64,000 nt of DNA. It comes from Bacillota bacterium. GTDB taxonomy: Bacteria > Bacillota > Clostridia > Acetivibrionales > DTU013. The stretch lies in NCBI GenBank assembly GCA_023409735.1, contig JAEYRB010000041.1, positions 57,293-121,292 on the forward strand. The letters run 5' to 3'. Positions 27,244 through 35,712 of the stretch are shown in pieces. The notes beneath the pieces were generated by a model, which had not been told where the DNA came from, ran no database searches, and saw only the letters and a program-made list of their open reading frames with translations. Positions within the stretch are counted from its first letter, which is position 1. Each line of letters starts with the position of its first letter. The position numbers and the translations under genes were made by a program.

Positions 27244-28272
27244 CTATAAAAGAGTTTCTTCCAGCTCTTTGATCAGGTCCTTAAGATTTTCCTTCTTCAA
27301 ATGGTAGTATACCTTTCCATCCTTTTTCTCAATGCCTACAAAGCCACAATTCAGCAGAGAATTCATATGATGAGACATTGTTGCAGCTGTCAACCCTAAC
27401 TGCTGTGCGATTTCCAGGTTATATTTCGGGCAGACCTTGAGTGAAGATATAATTTCCAACTTGCTGCTGTCACTCAACGCCTTTAGCTTAAGCAGCAGCG
27501 ATTCATTAGAATTCAGCCGAGTTTTCCTGCTTTTTATCTTATTACTAAGTAATCCATAATAACAGATATTTTCAGACAGTATCTGTGATACAGGGAATAC
27601 CAATGTAGGATAAACTTCAGAAGACTGTGAGAATTCATTCACTAATTCTCTAAACTCCTTATCGCCACAGTTATTTACCGTAGCATTATACTGAACAAGA
27701 AGTTTTTCCAGTGGTTTGCGTACATCCTCTGCGGCTTTACGATAGGCTTCTGTATTGGAGTTTACTATTTTAACCAGTTGTGTTATATATTTAGCGGGCT
27801 GCCGCATGATACACAGCATTTTCCATTTTGCATTTGTTTCAAGTCCGCTGTTTTCTAAAAATCGAATGATACCATCTAAATTGTCCGTAGTCTCTGTGTT
27901 GATGTCAATATCAAAAATAGCTTTACATATATGAATAATCTGAGAATTGATCAGATCATCTGTCAGGCTCTCCACCGATGTGAGCCAGCCTTTGTTGTCA
28001 ATGATCAGCGATAGAAGGATGATAAAATAGTTTGAATCCTTTTCACTAAAGAACAGTTCATCTTCTCCGCTCTTTACTCTGTTTTTCAGAAATGCTTGTA
28101 CATATTTATCAAATGCTTTTAGATGCTGCAAATAAAACTGTTCTCCATCAAATCCAAGGTCTGATAGCTGTTTCTTAGTTTCATGTTTTACTTCGTCCAG
28201 GTTATAACTGACATAAAGCAGCCCCATTGTTTCAAACACAGGGTCTAATTCACAGTAGACTTTATTAGGCAT
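27244..28272 (-). CDS. ArsR-type winged-helix regulator with long N-terminal domain
   Basis: A 342-residue protein whose last ~80 residues form an ArsR winged helix (LKALSDSSKLEIISSLK; YNLEIAQQLGLTAATMSHHM; FVGIEKKDGKVYYHL). The first ~250 residues are mostly helical without a family I recognise, possibly a ligand domain. Classical ArsR proteins have about 100 residues, so this is the long class common in clostridia. No cysteine metal site is seen in the HTH. AAGGAG lies six bases from the ATG. It precedes the exporter gene, whose promoter carries two ATTAGAT dyads, so self-contained control of export is likely. Confidence 0.82.
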   Translation of the reverse strand: MPNKVYCELDPVFETMGLLYVSYNLDEVKHETKKQLSDLGFDGEQFYLQHLKAFDKYVQAFLKNRVKSGEDELFFSEKDSNYFIILLSLIIDNKGWLTSVESLTDDLINSQIIHICKAIFDIDINTETTDNLDGIIRFLENSGLETNAKWKMLCIMRQPAKYITQLVKIVNSNTEAYRKAAEDVRKPLEKLLVQYNATVNNCGDKEFRELVNEFSQSSEVYPTLVFPVSQILSENICYYGLLSNKIKSRKTRLNSNESLLLKLKALSDSSKLEIISSLKVCPKYNLEIAQQLGLTAATMSHHMNSLLNCGFVGIEKKDGKVYYHLKKENLKDLIKELEETLL

Positions 28273-28835
28273 AATGTTCTCCTTATTACTAAGCAGTTCA
28301 CCGAACAGCAGTATCCAGTTTGATGCTTATCTAATTTATTATATGGTATTGCCAGGGCAATATCAAGGGTTCCTATATTGAACTCTGTCATAAATAGTAC
28401 TCTATTATGTTTTACATAATACCCCACCTGTAGCTTGATTGTCTGTCCTAACTCCAGTATATAAAACTAATCTATTGCATATACAGAACGACTAAATTGC
28501 TCAGATCATAAAAAATATTGCGGATATGAATAAAAATCTTACAGCAGTTTTTCTGCATTTGCATATATACAGTCATGCTCCACCCACGGATTGTCAAACC
28601 CCCGTCCCCATGGCAACTCAAAAGAAAAGAGAGAACCGATACTGGTCTGGAGTATCGGTTCATCTCTTTTAATTGCTTCAAAATACTGGATTGATATGTA
28701 TAAATGTTGACTGAAATAGTCTGTATTTACACGGTCTGGTGCCTCTTATTCCTTTGTGAGAACACTAACTGCCTCCATGGCTTTTGTGAGCACCATCCAC
28801 GCAAACTCCCGCAGGCTTTTGCAGGCTTGACCAGG
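28273..28835. other. 560-bp spacer with one terminator
   Basis: Between the ArsR-type gene and the argininosuccinate-lyase-like gene. Apart from the strong hairpin at 28625-28670 and AT-rich promoter-like sequence before the regulator I see no gene; frames here are short and lack ribosome binding sites. Confidence 0.5.
28625..28670 (-). terminator. Terminator ending the importer/lyase operon
   Basis: A long stem: AAAAGAGAGAACCGATAC pairs with GTATCGGTTCATCTCTTTT (one bulged base) around a nine-base loop, with A/T tails on both sides. It lies about 165 bases after the lyase stop codon and could act on both strands. Confidence 0.8.
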
Positions 28836-30347
28836 CTATGCCTGCAGTATTCGCTCTACCTGCTTGTTCAAAGCTTGCCTTGCCTCTTCCAATTTACCGG
28901 CATAATCCTCCTGGAAGGAAATATCCTTTTCAAACTCCCCAATTCGATTATTCAGCATTCTTTCCGTCTCGGCCGGTGCAGGTCCGCCTGTAACGGTGCG
29001 CACCTGCACAAAATTGACAGGATCTAGTGCTTTTTCAATCTCCGAAGCTTCCATATCAATCGGATATCCCATAATCTCATTCGAAATAGTCGCTATAATC
29101 TCCGGAGAGATATCCTTGGCCTTTAAATTATTCCTATGCATATGCTTGACAATTGCACTTGTAATTTTGTGGCTATGACGGAAAGACAATCCCTTCTCCC
29201 TCACAAGCACATCCGCAAGCTCCGTGGCTGTAATAAACCCCTCGTGAGCCCTCTGGAACAGCACATCCTTGTTTACATTCAGAGTAATAAAGACAGAACT
29301 GAGCATTTTGAGAGCACGTATTGAATACTTTATGGAATCATAAAGATGAGGCTGCAACTGCTCCTCCGTGTCAACAATATCACCAAAGGGTGTATTATGA
29401 AGTATATCAAACACACACTTCGCCTCGGCTATTGCTTTGCTTATAGCCGGTCTGGTCTGTTCCAGTGAAGATGGATTGCGTTTCTGGGGCATGATACTGC
29501 TGACCTGTACATATGGATCTGTCAGATAGAATACATTAAACTCCTTCGTACAAAAATCCAGTGTATCCTTCAAGAATCTTGATAGACTTGTATTCATAAT
29601 CATCAAAACAGATGCACTTTCTGTCAGATAATCACATCCTGCAATACTGTCATAAGAATTTTCCACCAATTCGTCAAAGCCTAAAAGCTCGCCTGTCCTT
29701 TCGCGACTGATGGGAAATCCGGTTGTTGTAATGGCAGCTGCCCCCAGCGGACTGTGGTTTACCGTATCCAACAGTCTGGCAAGTCGATTGGCATCGCGCT
29801 GGAGAGAATCCTGGAAAGCAAGCAGGTAGTGTGCCAGTGTACTGGGCTGTGCCGGTTGCGTATGTGTATAAGCCGGCATTACGGTCTCCCTATTTTCTCC
29901 CGCAAGTGTGATCAGAACCTGCCGGAAGGTATTAAGTGCTTTCATAACCTCCAGCAGCTGCTCCCTCAAGACCATACGGAATTCACAGATATCAATATCA
30001 TTGCGGCTGCGCGCAATATGCAGTCTTCCGGCTACATCGCTCCCCACCAGATTTTCCAGTTCCTTTTCAATCATGAAAAACATGTCTTCGTACGCCGGGT
30101 CGTATTCCCTGTCGTCCATGTTCATCGTCTCTATCTTTAGAAGGCCTCCCAGAATAGCCTTTGCCTCTTCAGACGTGATAATCTTCTGTTCGTAAAGCAT
30201 AACTGTATGAGCCTTGCTGATTTCCACAAATGGCTTTGCATAATATTTCTTTTGAACATCAAAAATAGGAGCAAGTACACAGTCCTGAAAAGTTTTCCCC
30301 GGAAAATGCGTACCGTCCATTTGCTCTACATAATCTCTCGTATACAT
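28836..30347 (-). CDS. Argininosuccinate lyase-like C-N lyase (aspartase/fumarase superfamily)
   Basis: A 503-residue enzyme of the superfamily that cleaves succinyl-type C-N or C-O bonds by beta-elimination, usually releasing fumarate. Three conserved regions are visible: ARSRNDIDI (112-120), AYTHTQPAQPST (159-170, with the catalytic-type TH pair) and the flexible serine loop SSIMPQKRNPSS (283-294). True argininosuccinate lyases read RSRNDQV, so the IDI variation suggests another substrate. No argG lies nearby; the gene closes an operon for a sugar-type ABC importer, an amidohydrolase and a desulfidase-like protein. GGAGG six bases upstream fixes the ATG at 30347. Catabolic rather than arginine-making, by inference. 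Confidence 0.82.
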   Translation of the reverse strand: MYTRDYVEQMDGTHFPGKTFQDCVLAPIFDVQKKYYAKPFVEISKAHTVMLYEQKIITSEEAKAILGGLLKIETMNMDDREYDPAYEDMFFMIEKELENLVGSDVAGRLHIARSRNDIDICEFRMVLREQLLEVMKALNTFRQVLITLAGENRETVMPAYTHTQPAQPSTLAHYLLAFQDSLQRDANRLARLLDTVNHSPLGAAAITTTGFPISRERTGELLGFDELVENSYDSIAGCDYLTESASVLMIMNTSLSRFLKDTLDFCTKEFNVFYLTDPYVQVSSIMPQKRNPSSLEQTRPAISKAIAEAKCVFDILHNTPFGDIVDTEEQLQPHLYDSIKYSIRALKMLSSVFITLNVNKDVLFQRAHEGFITATELADVLVREKGLSFRHSHKITSAIVKHMHRNNLKAKDISPEIIATISNEIMGYPIDMEASEIEKALDPVNFVQVRTVTGGPAPAETERMLNNRIGEFEKDISFQEDYAGKLEEARQALNKQVERILQA

Positions 30348-30370
30348 AGGATACCTCCATGATAATCCCA

Positions 30371-31513
30371 TTAATAAAAGCTTATACCGAATTTGTTTGT
30401 CAATACCGTGCCTATGCAGCCCATAACGCCTGCATCATCCTCCAACTCAGAGAGCACGATATCTGCTTTAACAGGAGTAAGTCTTGATACTTCCTGCCGG
30501 ATAGACAACAATAGGCCTAAGCCGGCTTTGGAGACGCCTCCGCCCAATATTATGACCTCAGGGCTTAGAACGCTCACAATATTTGAAATGCCCATACTCA
30601 GGTATTCCGACATCTCCACAACGGCGGCAATGGCTTCCTTATCATTCTGTGCTGCCTTTTCAAAAACCTTCTTGCAGCTCATATTCATCTTTTTTCCAAT
30701 GGCACTGCCTGAAGCAACACTTTCAAAAAAACCATATTCATCGGATGAATACTTAGCCTTTTTCAAGGCATCCTTTGATAAAATCAGATAACCAATTTCA
30801 CCACTGTTGTAATTACTGCCTCTATATATTTTGTTATCAATCATGATTCCACTGCCGATACCGTCACCGATGGATATAAATACAAGATTGCTGTAATCTT
30901 TTCCAACGCCGAGCCATTTTTCACCGAACACAGCCATGTTGACGTCATTATCGATAAAAACATCTAGATTGAATTCCAAGGAAAAAAGATCCTTCACAGG
31001 AAAGTCTACCCACCCAAGCTTTGGAACCGTTTTAGCGATGCCGTTATGTATATCCGTAGTACCTGGAATCCCAATACCCATTCCAATCAGCTTGTTATGC
31101 AGATCCTGCTTTTGAATCATATTTTTCATGGTTTCAATAATGCGTTCGATATAATTTTTATCTTTTGCATTATCAGTTTGAATCAGCTCTTTGGACATTA
31201 TCTTTCCTGAAAGGTCAGTCAAAACACAAACCGTTTTATACGCACCTATATCAATTCCGGCAATGTAACCAGCCAAGGGGTTAAATACCAATTCTATCGG
31301 TTTTCTTCCTCCGAGGCTCGTTGAATTTCCTTCACCCATTTCCCGAATAATATTTTCATTGAGTAATTCATCCACAATTAATGATACCGTCGATTTGCTA
31401 AGTTTTGTTATGTTGGATATCTCAGCTCTGGATATGGCCTTTTCATTGACAATCAGTGAAAGAACCGTACTCCTATTCATTAGTTTAATATATTCCGGTG
31501 TACCCTTAATCAT
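30371..31513 (-). CDS. ROK-family (NagC/XylR-type) transcriptional repressor
   Basis: A 380-residue protein. An N-terminal winged helix (STVLSLIVNEKAISRAEISN; LSKSTVSLIVDELL, about 14-50) is followed by a ROK sugar-binding domain (GYIAGIDIGAYKTVCVLTDLSG; VFIDNDVNMAVFGEKWLG; VSIGDGIGSGIMID; VIILGGGVSKAG). The CxCGxxGCxE zinc motif of many ROK proteins is missing; GEIGYL stands in its place, as in the nearby ROK kinase. It lies inside the importer operon, between the desulfidase-like gene and the lyase gene, and probably represses that operon in response to substrate or product. Confidence 0.9.
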   Translation of the reverse strand: MIKGTPEYIKLMNRSTVLSLIVNEKAISRAEISNITKLSKSTVSLIVDELLNENIIREMGEGNSTSLGGRKPIELVFNPLAGYIAGIDIGAYKTVCVLTDLSGKIMSKELIQTDNAKDKNYIERIIETMKNMIQKQDLHNKLIGMGIGIPGTTDIHNGIAKTVPKLGWVDFPVKDLFSLEFNLDVFIDNDVNMAVFGEKWLGVGKDYSNLVFISIGDGIGSGIMIDNKIYRGSNYNSGEIGYLILSKDALKKAKYSSDEYGFFESVASGSAIGKKMNMSCKKVFEKAAQNDKEAIAAVVEMSEYLSMGISNIVSVLSPEVIILGGGVSKAGLGLLLSIRQEVSRLTPVKADIVLSELEDDAGVMGCIGTVLTNKFGISFY

Positions 31514-31573
31514 CCTTTACACTCCTTATTGAGGGTTGTGTATTTGTGACCATTATACTTTATTTCGTTTATT

Positions 31574-32860
31574 TTATCTTCTATTTTTTATTTTATTTCC
31601 ATTTCTTTTTTGGCTCCCGAGAATTTCCAGCATAATATTGTCCGCTTCTTTCATACCTTGATTGTTTATATACCCCATGTTCTGTATGTTATTATCAATA
31701 TTGTCTGTTATAATACCACTGCCTGGCTTTATACCTATATGTTTCACTGCCATATATCCACTGGTAACTGCACATTCTGCAGCCGTTCCCACCTTGAAGG
31801 CACAGCTTTCCTTAGCTCCGTCACACAGTATACCTCCTATGGTACCCAGAACGGTATTAACAGCATGTTCCGCCTCCGAACAGCCTCCACCCAGTAAAAA
31901 TGAAGTAGCTGCAGCAGCACCTGCCGCACCAGCTACCGCTGTACCACACATTACAGTAAGACGATTCATGTGGCTTTTAATATAGATAGCAGTCAACGCA
32001 GACAAATACAATGCCCTCATCCGCTCCGTACGCTCAACTCCAAGTGCGTCACTTACAGCCGATACAGCCAGGAGCGTAAGAATTCCATGATTGCCGCTTC
32101 CTGCCAAACTGACAACGGGTACCCTTTCTCCCGACATTCTGAGCCTGCTTGCGCTTAGTACATACATACGGGCCATTCCGGCGATACCATTGATTGTAAA
32201 TTTATCCCCATTTTCCAATCTATCCAGATACTGCTGCAGTTCTATCGATATTACCTTAAAAGCTGCTTCACGATTAATTTTTTCAAACTCCAACAGACAG
32301 CTATCATCATTTTCTTCATTAACAGCTAAGCTGTACAGATCTTTAAAACCCAGGTCCCCAAAAAAATTTGCAGCTTCCTTGCCCGAGCATTCTTTCAAAT
32401 GAAGGAGCTTTCCATTCTTCTCTATACTGCAGATCCAATCATAATCACCTTTAATGGCGACGGTCACAATGGAAAGCTCACTTTTGCATGTTACTGAAAT
32501 GTACAGCGGCTCATCAATATCCGAGCACTTCACAGTCACAGGAATCCGCTCGGCATATTCATCCAAGCCTTCTACCATATCACCGGTTACTTCACTTAGC
32601 ACCGCCAGCTTAAGCTCAGGTCTTCGCACCATTGTACCCAAAAGCGCCGCATATTCGATCCCTGCTTTTTTGATTACAGGGATTCCAACATATACAGCAT
32701 TTTTGTATATATTTTTACTCAGGACCACATCAATGCTGATTAGTTCCCCATCCAGCAGAGATGCCGCTTTGGACGCCGCATATGCTACAGCACCGGGATC
32801 TGTACATCCCATAGTCATTTTAAACTCTTTTTCAAGAATCCCGCATATTCTCTCATCCAT
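31574..32860 (-). CDS. UPF0597 / L-cysteine desulfidase-like (L-serine dehydratase alpha-like) Fe-S enzyme
   Basis: A 428-residue protein of the UPF0597/CdsB/YhaM family. The likely [4Fe-4S] ligands are in conserved places: MGCTDPGAVAYAAS near the N terminus (C19), VMCGTAVAGAAG, GGGCSEAEH and GGILCDGAKESCAF. GSGNHGIL is a further family signature. Known relatives release sulfide and ammonia from cysteine, or resemble serine dehydratase. The ATG overlaps the amidohydrolase stop codon (TGATG), with AGGAG five bases upstream, so expression is coupled. In this operon it may remove sulfide or water and ammonia from an amino acid freed by the upstream or downstream enzymes; that is inference. Confidence 0.82.
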   Translation of the reverse strand: MDERICGILEKEFKMTMGCTDPGAVAYAASKAASLLDGELISIDVVLSKNIYKNAVYVGIPVIKKAGIEYAALLGTMVRRPELKLAVLSEVTGDMVEGLDEYAERIPVTVKCSDIDEPLYISVTCKSELSIVTVAIKGDYDWICSIEKNGKLLHLKECSGKEAANFFGDLGFKDLYSLAVNEENDDSCLLEFEKINREAAFKVISIELQQYLDRLENGDKFTINGIAGMARMYVLSASRLRMSGERVPVVSLAGSGNHGILTLLAVSAVSDALGVERTERMRALYLSALTAIYIKSHMNRLTVMCGTAVAGAAGAAAATSFLLGGGCSEAEHAVNTVLGTIGGILCDGAKESCAFKVGTAAECAVTSGYMAVKHIGIKPGSGIITDNIDNNIQNMGYINNQGMKEADNIMLEILGSQKRNGNKIKNRR

Positions 32861-33798
32861 CAGTACTCCTCCAGATGCAGCAGCTTTGAAATATTGTTCC
32901 TGAAAATCATTTGAACCTCTTCCTGCTTCATACCTAAATCGATACATATCCTTCGCTGTTCATCATAATAGGATCTGACAAATCCCCTGGGGAACCATTC
33001 AGAGTCGGTACCGAACAAAATACGTTCAGGTCCGACGGTCTCGTAGAATTTTCTGAACAGGTCCTTTAATGTAAGCGGATACGGCATCCACCGGACCCAC
33101 TGATTGCTTCCAGATGTGTCCACATAGATATTCGGGCAGACCCATGCAAGCTGTAGCAGCTCCTGCGGGTACCCGCATCCGAAATGGGGTATGATAAATG
33201 GAATATCCGGGTAAGCTCTGGCCACATCATGCAAGCTCATCGGATTGATATTGATATGATCTGCCAAGCCGCCTGCTGCACCTAAAATTCCAAAGTGGAT
33301 CAACACCGGTATGCGGTATTTCTCGGCTATCTTCCACACCTGATTAAGCTCAGGATCATTGATCCTTCCCTTTAAAGCCGGAGCAATGATCTTGTAGCCT
33401 TTCAGTCCAAGGGATGTAACGGCTGTTTCCAGCGTTTGCGCAGCACATGGTTCAAATGGATCATGGTGGGCATAACCGATAAAATGATCAGGATGTGCCT
33501 GCACAATAGTGCTTAGAACCTCATTTCCACCACCGGTCACAAACACCAGCCGTTCTATATGGTTTAACTTCATTTCTGACAGCCACCGTTCTGATGCCCG
33601 CACCAGATCCTCGTCTGCCGGTTCCCGCTGGGGGAAACCCCATGCCTGTGTCCATTTTTCCTTCTGGTAACGGTTCAACTCCTGAAGCTTCTGCCATTTT
33701 TCCCTTCCATGGATATCTATATAGTTCTTCTCAATTCCTGCAATATCATAGCCTTTTACATCAAAATGGACATGTGAGTCTATCAATAAATAGTTCAC
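32860..33798 (-). CDS. Amidohydrolase-family (Amidohydro_2-type) metal-dependent hydrolase
   Basis: About 312 residues, TIM-barrel. The metal-binding HxH of strand 1 is in DSHVHFD near residue 7, further ligand histidines in VLIHFG and IIPHFGCGYP, and the conserved acidic residue in LFGTDSEWFPRGF. This is the amidohydrolase 2 group (relatives of ACMSD and 2-pyrone/dicarboxylate hydrolases). Reactions vary from hydrolysis to non-oxidative decarboxylation. The GTG at 33798 has AAGGAAG eight bases upstream; the GTG nine bases earlier overlaps it. It starts just after the permease gene and its stop overlaps the next gene. It probably acts on the imported substrate. Confidence 0.82.
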   Translation of the reverse strand: MNYLLIDSHVHFDVKGYDIAGIEKNYIDIHGREKWQKLQELNRYQKEKWTQAWGFPQREPADEDLVRASERWLSEMKLNHIERLVFVTGGGNEVLSTIVQAHPDHFIGYAHHDPFEPCAAQTLETAVTSLGLKGYKIIAPALKGRINDPELNQVWKIAEKYRIPVLIHFGILGAAGGLADHININPMSLHDVARAYPDIPFIIPHFGCGYPQELLQLAWVCPNIYVDTSGSNQWVRWMPYPLTLKDLFRKFYETVGPERILFGTDSEWFPRGFVRSYYDEQRRICIDLGMKQEEVQMIFRNNISKLLHLEEY

Positions 33799-33811
33799 TT
33801 TTTTCACTTCC

Positions 33812-34627
33812 TTACGCTTTCAACCCAGTCATGTGAATTCCTTCAATAATTTGCTTCTGGAAAATAAAGAACACGATCAAAACGGGAATCGTCGCCAGGC
33901 TAGCAGCGGCCATAACCAAATCCCACTGGTTGTAGGATTCACCGGAGAACAAAGCCAGTCCGACCGGCAATGTGTAAATATCGGTTTTGTCCACAGCGAT
34001 AACCGGCCACAGGAACGCGTTCCAGTTCCCAAGGAAAGTAAAAATTCCGAGAGCTGATAATGCCGGCTTGACCAGTGGTAGAGCCGTTTTGATAAATATT
34101 CCGAATTCCGAAAGTCCGTCTATTCTTCCTGCCTCCAAAAGGTCATTGGGAACACCGGTGAAGAACTGCCTCATCATGAAGATACCAAAAGCAGAGGAAA
34201 GCCCCGGGAACAACAGTGACCAGTAGGTGTTGAGCCACCCATTATTGTTGCTCATCATGTACCATGGTATTATCAACATTTCGGTAGGTATCATCATTGT
34301 CGAAAGAATCATTATAAATAAGAATTTCTTACCCTTGAAGGGCAGCTTCGAAAATGTGTATCCCACCAGCGAGTCAAACCACAATACCGACAAGGTTGTA
34401 ATAGCAGCAACAATTAGGCTGTTTTTAAACCAGAGAAGAAAATTGGAGTTTTCAATGACCCGTATATAGTTATTAAACGTGACGGTCTTTGGTATGATAG
34501 ACGGATTATAAATATCAACACCAGTTTTCAGGGATGTGGAGATCATCCACAAAAAGGGAAATACCATTATGAATCCGCTTATCGTCAATATTGCATAGGC
34601 AAAGAGCTTGCCTCTAGTTTTACGCAT
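33812..34627 (-). CDS. CUT1 ABC permease, MalG type
   Basis: About 271 residues with six membrane segments; the first is FAYAILTISGFIMVFPFLWMI. The EAA loop is NDLLEAGRIDGLSEFGIFIKTALPLVKP. The ending KQIIEGIHMTGLKA is the standard C terminus of MalG-type sugar permeases. The ATG at 34627 has GAGGAGG six bases upstream, making the first ATG at 34642 part of the leader. Pairs with the MalF-type permease. Confidence 0.9.
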   Translation of the reverse strand: MRKTRGKLFAYAILTISGFIMVFPFLWMISTSLKTGVDIYNPSIIPKTVTFNNYIRVIENSNFLLWFKNSLIVAAITTLSVLWFDSLVGYTFSKLPFKGKKFLFIMILSTMMIPTEMLIIPWYMMSNNNGWLNTYWSLLFPGLSSAFGIFMMRQFFTGVPNDLLEAGRIDGLSEFGIFIKTALPLVKPALSALGIFTFLGNWNAFLWPVIAVDKTDIYTLPVGLALFSGESYNQWDLVMAAASLATIPVLIVFFIFQKQIIEGIHMTGLKA

Positions 34628-34662
34628 CTTCCCCCTCCTCATATACTTATTTAAAGCCTGCG

Positions 34663-35562
34663 CTAATAATCAACCTTTTTGTCCAGCACCTTCATCTGGA
34701 AAAGTGAAATTGCTAATATGATAACAAACAAAACGACGGTTGCCGCACTGGCGTAGCCCATCTTATAATTAACAAATGCCAGCTGATAAATGTAAAGCAC
34801 CATACTGATAGTAGAATTTAGTGGGCCGCCGGCAATTCCCTGTCCACCTGAGGTAATGTTGAATACCTGGGTGAATACCTGCAGTGTCTGTATCGTGGCC
34901 ATAACAGTCAGATAAACGATAGTAGGATTCAACAGGGGAATAGTAATATTCTTGAATTTCTGCCAGGCTGTCGCACCGTCAATCATTGCCGCCTCATAAT
35001 ATGATTTGGAAATTTGCTTCAAGCCGGCAAGGAATATGATGGTATAAAAACCCATGGCCTGCCAGATAACATTTGAAATAACAACAAATATGGCCTGTGA
35101 TGTACTATCTAGAAAGGGTTGTCTTGCAATACCGAACAAGCTCAGTATATTATTAACGACGCCTCCCTGCTTCATAAACATCCATCTCCATACCCAGGAT
35201 ACTGCAACAACCGATGTTACATAGGGTATGAAAACCAGCATTCGATAAACAGATGCGCCTCTGCTGATGGAGTTGAGCAGCATAGCCAGCATCAGACTTA
35301 GTACCAATGCAATTGGCACTGCATACAGTATATACTTTCCTGTATTAAGTAATGCTGCTTTTAGGACGTCATCATACATAAGTTCCTTAAAATTATCCAG
35401 AAAAACAAAAGGTTTATTTTTCGAAAGGAGATCCCATTTGTGCATACTTACATTGAACGCATATAAGGTTGGGTATATCCTTATGGTCAGGAAAAATAAT
35501 GTGGGAAGAGCAACAAATATGTACGCCCACATGGATTGTTTTCCTTTAATAGAAAGCTTCAT
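34663..35562 (-). CDS. CUT1 ABC permease, MalF type
   Basis: A 299-residue membrane protein, six segments, the first at about residues 12-32 (YIFVALPTLFFLTIRIYPTLY). The EAA loop is SYYEAAMIDGATAWQKFKNITIPLLNP (about 187-213). AAGGAGG precedes the ATG. It lies between the binding protein gene and the MalG-type gene. As in the lpl-type operon, no ATPase gene is linked. Confidence 0.9.
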   Translation of the reverse strand: MKLSIKGKQSMWAYIFVALPTLFFLTIRIYPTLYAFNVSMHKWDLLSKNKPFVFLDNFKELMYDDVLKAALLNTGKYILYAVPIALVLSLMLAMLLNSISRGASVYRMLVFIPYVTSVVAVSWVWRWMFMKQGGVVNNILSLFGIARQPFLDSTSQAIFVVISNVIWQAMGFYTIIFLAGLKQISKSYYEAAMIDGATAWQKFKNITIPLLNPTIVYLTVMATIQTLQVFTQVFNITSGGQGIAGGPLNSTISMVLYIYQLAFVNYKMGYASAATVVLFVIILAISLFQMKVLDKKVDY

Positions 35563-35622
35563 CCGAATCCTCCTTTTTAATTCTCAGGCAGTCCAGCTTT
35601 CTGTCTGAAACATACGCCGCGC

Positions 35623-35656
35623 GTGCCCGATGCTCCTCTTTGGATGCGCCGGGCAC
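35623..35656 (-). other. GC-rich intergenic hairpin between binding-protein and permease genes
   Basis: GTGCCCG pairs with CGGGCAC around a loop of about 20 bases inside an unusually GC-rich 120-base spacer (35583-35700). No T-run follows. Likely an RNA stabiliser or partial terminator that raises binding-protein expression over permease expression. Confidence 0.5.
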
Positions 35657-35712
35657 AGGCAAGCCTTTGAATATGCTTGTCGCGACGCTGTGTGATTTAT
35701 TTCATTACAACC

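Noticed and set aside
32454..32903. 149-codon plus-strand frame inside the UPF0597 gene
   Set aside because: Antisense shadow; UPF0597 motifs on the minus strand are unmistakable.
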